This document shows positions 6,952 to 9,427 of a DNA stretch of 9,427 bases, one piece after another; within the stretch, counting starts at the first letter, position 1; the number at the start of each line of letters is the position of its first letter. Both the position numbers and the translations under genes were made by a program. Source of the DNA: Paracoccaceae bacterium (GTDB lineage Bacteria > Pseudomonadota > Alphaproteobacteria > Rhodobacterales > Rhodobacteraceae); NCBI GenBank assembly GCA_003545125.1, contig DQCI01000215.1, positions 1,065 to 10,491 of the forward strand, given 5' to 3'. The notes beneath the pieces were generated by a model. The model searched no databases. It saw only the letters and a program-made list of their open reading frames with translations, and was not told the origin of the DNA.

Positions 6952-6990
6952 GTCGGGCGCGGCGCAGGCCGCCGTGCCCGACGTCTTTTT
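6952..6990 (+). terminator. Hairpin plus T-run after dctP
   Basis: GTCGGGC (6952-6958) pairs perfectly with GCCCGAC (6976-6982). Additional GC pairing inside the loop is possible (GCGGC with GCCGC). TCTTTTT follows at 6984-6990. It begins 9 bases after the dctP stop and has the form of a rho-independent terminator. Since the next gene is on the same strand 51 bases on, it may act as a partial terminator that lowers hydrolase expression, or it may protect the 3' end of the dctP message. Confidence 0.65.
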
Positions 6991-7040
6991 CGGAGTTCCA
7001 GGCCGCGACCAACCGGCCGCCGGACCGACCAGAAATCGCC

Positions 7041-9329
7041 ATGACCATCCGATCGAATCCCAACGCGTGGCGTGTCGCCCTTCCCTGGGCGCCGCGGACC
7101 GAGCAACGCCGCAAGATCCCGGGCCAGCTTGACGCCGGTCCCGATGCGGGCGTTCCCGTCGGCGGTATCGGTGCGGGCACGATCACCCGCAGCATAAACG
7201 GCGGCTTCACCCGCTGGACCCTGAAGACCGGCCAACTTTTTGGCTTCGACTTGCCGGAAAACGGCTTTGCCGTCTGGCAGGAGGGCCAGGGCGCCAGGGC
7301 GCTGCGGCCGACCGCGCCCGACGGCTGGCGGGCCGATCCCGCCGGAGACCACGCGGCGCTGTTCCCGAAGGCCTGGCACAGCTACGAAACGGCCGGCCTT
7401 TGCCTCACCATCGAGCAGATCAGCCCGGTCGTGCCGGCGCTGGAGCGCGACTGCGATCTGCCCGTGGGCCTGTTTCGCGCCCATCTGAGCAACAGCGGGA
7501 CGCAGCCCCTCAGGGCGGCGGTGATGTTCTCGTTTGCCAACCTGGTCGGCTGGTTCGGCGAGTTGGGCGCCGCCGGCCATCCCGGCGGCGTCGCCGGCAA
7601 CCGCAACCGGCTGGTCGACGGAGAGGACCGGCTGGCGGTGGTGATGGAGCGCGACCGGGCGGGCGATCTCGACGAGGGCGACGGCCAGATGGTCCTCGCG
7701 GTGACCCCGGGGCCGGGCATCGAGGCCAGCGCCTGCGCCGCCTTCGACCCCGGGCGCGAGGGGGCGTGGCTCTGGGAGCGGTTCGCCCGCGACGGCACCT
7801 TGCCCGAGGCCCAGGGCATCTGGACCAGCGGCGGCGGGTTCAGCGAGTTTCCCGCCGCGTCCCCCTGCGCAGCGCTTGCCGCCCGGCTCACCCTCGCGCC
7901 CGGCGAAAGCCGCACGGTGGACTTTGCGCTGGCCTGGGATTTGCCGGTGATCCGCTTCGGCCAGGGACGCCGGCATCTGCGCCACTACACCGCCCGCTGG
8001 GGCCGCGACGGAGCCAATGCCGAGGCGATCGCGGCGCACGCGCTTGCCGAAGCCGACAGCTGGTCGGCGGCCGTTGACCGCTTCCATGCCGATCAGGCCG
8101 ACCGGCTCGCGCTATCGCCCGCTGCGACCGCGCTGGCGATCAACGAGCTCTATTTCATCACCGACGGGCTGACGGTCTGGACCGCGCCGGACGCGGGTGG
8201 CGCGTCGCATTTCGGCCTGATCGAATGCCCCGATTATCCGCTCTACGACACCCTCGATCTGTGGGTTTACGCCGCCGCCGCGGTGGCCGATCTGTTCCCC
8301 GCTCTGGCCGCCAGCGTCACCCGCGCCTACACCGCCGAAGTGGCGCGCGACGATCCCGAGACACGGTTTCACCTGCGCTCGAACGCGCGGTTTGCGCGCC
8401 AGCGTCCGGGGTTCCTGCCGCATGATCTCGGCGCGCCCAACGCCGATCCGTTCCGCCGCGCCAACGACTACGCTTATCAGGACAGCAGCCGCTGGAAAGA
8501 CCTGGGCGCAATGTTCGTGCTCTGCGCCTGGCGCGATGCCCGGCGCGACCCGGCCCGGGCCGCCGAGAGCTACCCTGCGGTGAACGCGGCGATGGAGGCG
8601 CTCGCCGTCTTCGACCGCGACGGCGACGGCATGATCGAGAACGACGGCACCCCGGACCAGACCTTCGACAACATCCCCATGACCGGTGTGAGCGCCTATT
8701 GCGGCGGGTTGTGGCTGGCCGCGCTCCGGGCGGCGGCACGCCTGGCGGAGCAGACCGGCGACACCGCGGCGCGCGACCGCTGGCAGGCGCTGTCCGCGCG
8801 CGCCGAACCGGTCTTCGAAAGCGTCTTGTGGACCGGAGACGCGTTCCGGCTCGACAGCGCCGGGCGGTTCTCGGACGCGCTGTTTGCCGAACAGCTCTAC
8901 GGCCCCGCGACGGCGCGGATGCTGGGCTTGGGCGACACGGTCGACCCCGACAAGGCCCGCCGCGCGCTCCTGACCGTCTACCGCGCCAATTTCCTCGACG
9001 CAGGCCAGGGGCGCGGTGTCGTCGCGGTCACCTCACCGGTGCACGATTCGTCGCTCTACGCGCCGAAGGGCGAGGAGGGGCTGCAATGGGACGAGATCCT
9101 GACCGGCTTCAACTATTCTTTCGCCGCCGCGCTCAGGGTCTATGGCCTCGAGGACGAATGCCGGACACTGATGGACGCGCTGGCGCAGGAGCTTGGCCCC
9201 GAGCGTGGCCTGCATTTTCGCACGCCCGCAGCGCTGGTGCCCGGGCGCCCAGAAGTCCGCGCGCAGATGAACATGCGCCCGCTCGGCATCTGGGCCCTCA
9301 TAGATGCCGCGACCTACCGAAACGGATAA
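7041..9329 (+). CDS. GH116 glycoside hydrolase (GBA2/beta-glucosidase-like), cytoplasmic
   Basis: A 762-residue retaining glycosidase of family GH116, related to the bile-acid beta-glucosylceramidase GBA2 and bacterial TxGH116. The N-terminal beta-domain begins with VPVGGIGAGTITRSINGGFT (38-57). The C-terminal (alpha/alpha)6 domain starts near 340. The predicted nucleophile is Glu395 in LIECPDYPLYDTLDLW and the acid/base is Asp539 in GTPDQTFD, followed by GVSAYCGGLWLAAL. Asp406 and His461 (PHDLG) stand 11 and 66 residues after the nucleophile, exactly the TxGH116 spacing (E441, D452, H507, from memory). The C-terminus has the family WDEILTGFNYSFAA and MRPLGIWAL blocks. The position expected for the glucose-contacting TxGH116 Glu777 is Ala here (TPAAL, 728-732), while Arg740 fits Arg786. 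No signal peptide is seen, so the substrate must be imported. There is no strong Shine-Dalgarno before ATG 7041. Sugar specificity (glucose, xylose, GlcNAc or other) is open. Confidence 0.92.
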   Translation: MTIRSNPNAWRVALPWAPRTEQRRKIPGQLDAGPDAGVPVGGIGAGTITRSINGGFTRWTLKTGQLFGFDLPENGFAVWQEGQGARALRPTAPDGWRADPAGDHAALFPKAWHSYETAGLCLTIEQISPVVPALERDCDLPVGLFRAHLSNSGTQPLRAAVMFSFANLVGWFGELGAAGHPGGVAGNRNRLVDGEDRLAVVMERDRAGDLDEGDGQMVLAVTPGPGIEASACAAFDPGREGAWLWERFARDGTLPEAQGIWTSGGGFSEFPAASPCAALAARLTLAPGESRTVDFALAWDLPVIRFGQGRRHLRHYTARWGRDGANAEAIAAHALAEADSWSAAVDRFHADQADRLALSPAATALAINELYFITDGLTVWTAPDAGGASHFGLIECPDYPLYDTLDLWVYAAAAVADLFPALAASVTRAYTAEVARDDPETRFHLRSNARFARQRPGFLPHDLGAPNADPFRRANDYAYQDSSRWKDLGAMFVLCAWRDARRDPARAAESYPAVNAAMEALAVFDRDGDGMIENDGTPDQTFDNIPMTGVSAYCGGLWLAALRAAARLAEQTGDTAARDRWQALSARAEPVFESVLWTGDAFRLDSAGRFSDALFAEQLYGPATARMLGLGDTVDPDKARRALLTVYRANFLDAGQGRGVVAVTSPVHDSSLYAPKGEEGLQWDEILTGFNYSFAAALRVYGLEDECRTLMDALAQELGPERGLHFRTPAALVPGRPEVRAQMNMRPLGIWALIDAATYRNG

Positions 9330-9427
9330 AGCCAAGAACGATAGTCAGCGACCAGCACATGCGCCTTCTCGATCTCCTCCGCCGTCATCTTCTTCACCAC
9401 TTCCTCCTGGGAAATGGCCGCATCGGG
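9314..9427 (-). CDS. C-terminus of an unidentified minus-strand protein (partial)
   Basis: The minus strand is open from the window edge to a TAG at 9314-9316, giving the last 37 residues: PDAAISQEEVVKKMTAEEIE, then KAHVLVADYRSWLYPFR. The helix with MTAEEIEKAHVLVADYRSW resembles the closing helix of Sel1-repeat or TPR-like proteins (MTPEQIAEAQ-LA-W pattern), but this is a short match judged by eye. Codon use fits a real high-GC gene. Its 3' end overlaps the GH116 gene tail to tail by 16 bases, and no terminator is visible between them. Confidence 0.5.
   Translation of the reverse strand, partial: PDAAISQEEVVKKMTAEEIEKAHVLVADYRSWLYPFR

Noticed and set aside
6771..8087. Minus-strand open frame of 438 codons opposite dctP and the GH116 gene
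   Set aside because: It is antisense to two well-supported genes, lacks family motifs and is rich in Ala, Gly and Arg as expected for the shadow of a high-GC coding strand.
1..9427. CRISPR array, tRNA, rRNA, insertion sequence or phage attachment site
   Set aside because: No regularly spaced repeats, cloverleaf-like segments, transposase motifs or long terminal inverted repeats were seen on reading both strands.

Overview
The window is GC-rich and strongly codon-biased. It carries a complete DctP-type TRAP transporter, a GlpR-like DeoR regulator and remnants of amino-acid and organosulfur genes. This fits an alphaproteobacterium, most likely of the Rhodobacterales/Roseobacter type; that placement is inferred from gene style and no marker gene is present.

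Left part (about 1-2735): a gene graveyard. On the minus strand lies an AraC-family regulator broken by an in-frame stop and a frameshift and cut by the window edge. It is followed by one small intact ORF of unknown function (887-1171, +). Next come the C-terminal half of an M24 (creatinase/Xaa-Pro peptidase-like) protein with two frameshifts (+), an unassigned coding scrap (-), the N-terminus of an Asp/Glu racemase-family protein (-), a D-cysteine desulfhydrase-like gene missing several internal blocks including the PLP-lysine region (-), and a possible LysR C-terminus (+). At least five genes are decayed here. The functions point to a lost amino-acid or organosulfur catabolic locus.

Central and right part (2826-9329): an intact, co-oriented sugar-type utilisation module. 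A perfect 8-bp inverted repeat precedes a GlpR-like DeoR regulator (2879-3652). After 110 bp with a -35-like TTGACA and operator-like half-sites come dctQ (3763-4347), dctM (4347-5846, overlapping by one base) and dctP (5884-6942, very strong Shine-Dalgarno). A hairpin plus T-run follows dctP. Then comes a 762-aa cytoplasmic glycoside hydrolase of family GH116 (7041-9329) in which the catalytic Glu, Asp and His can be placed with the same spacing as in the structurally studied TxGH116.

Working model (inference): the TRAP system imports an intact glycoside or glycosyl-acid, GH116 splits it in the cytoplasm, and the DeoR protein senses a phosphorylated breakdown product. Two features make the module unusual: the DctM subunit is about 70-80 residues longer than usual, with an extra predicted membrane hairpin, and the GH116 appears to lack the acidic residue that contacts glucose in TxGH116.

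At the right edge (9314-9427) the last 37 residues of a minus-strand gene run into the end of the GH116 gene. No rRNA, tRNA, CRISPR array or insertion sequence was seen, and apart from the decayed genes there is no gene-free stretch above 300 bases.
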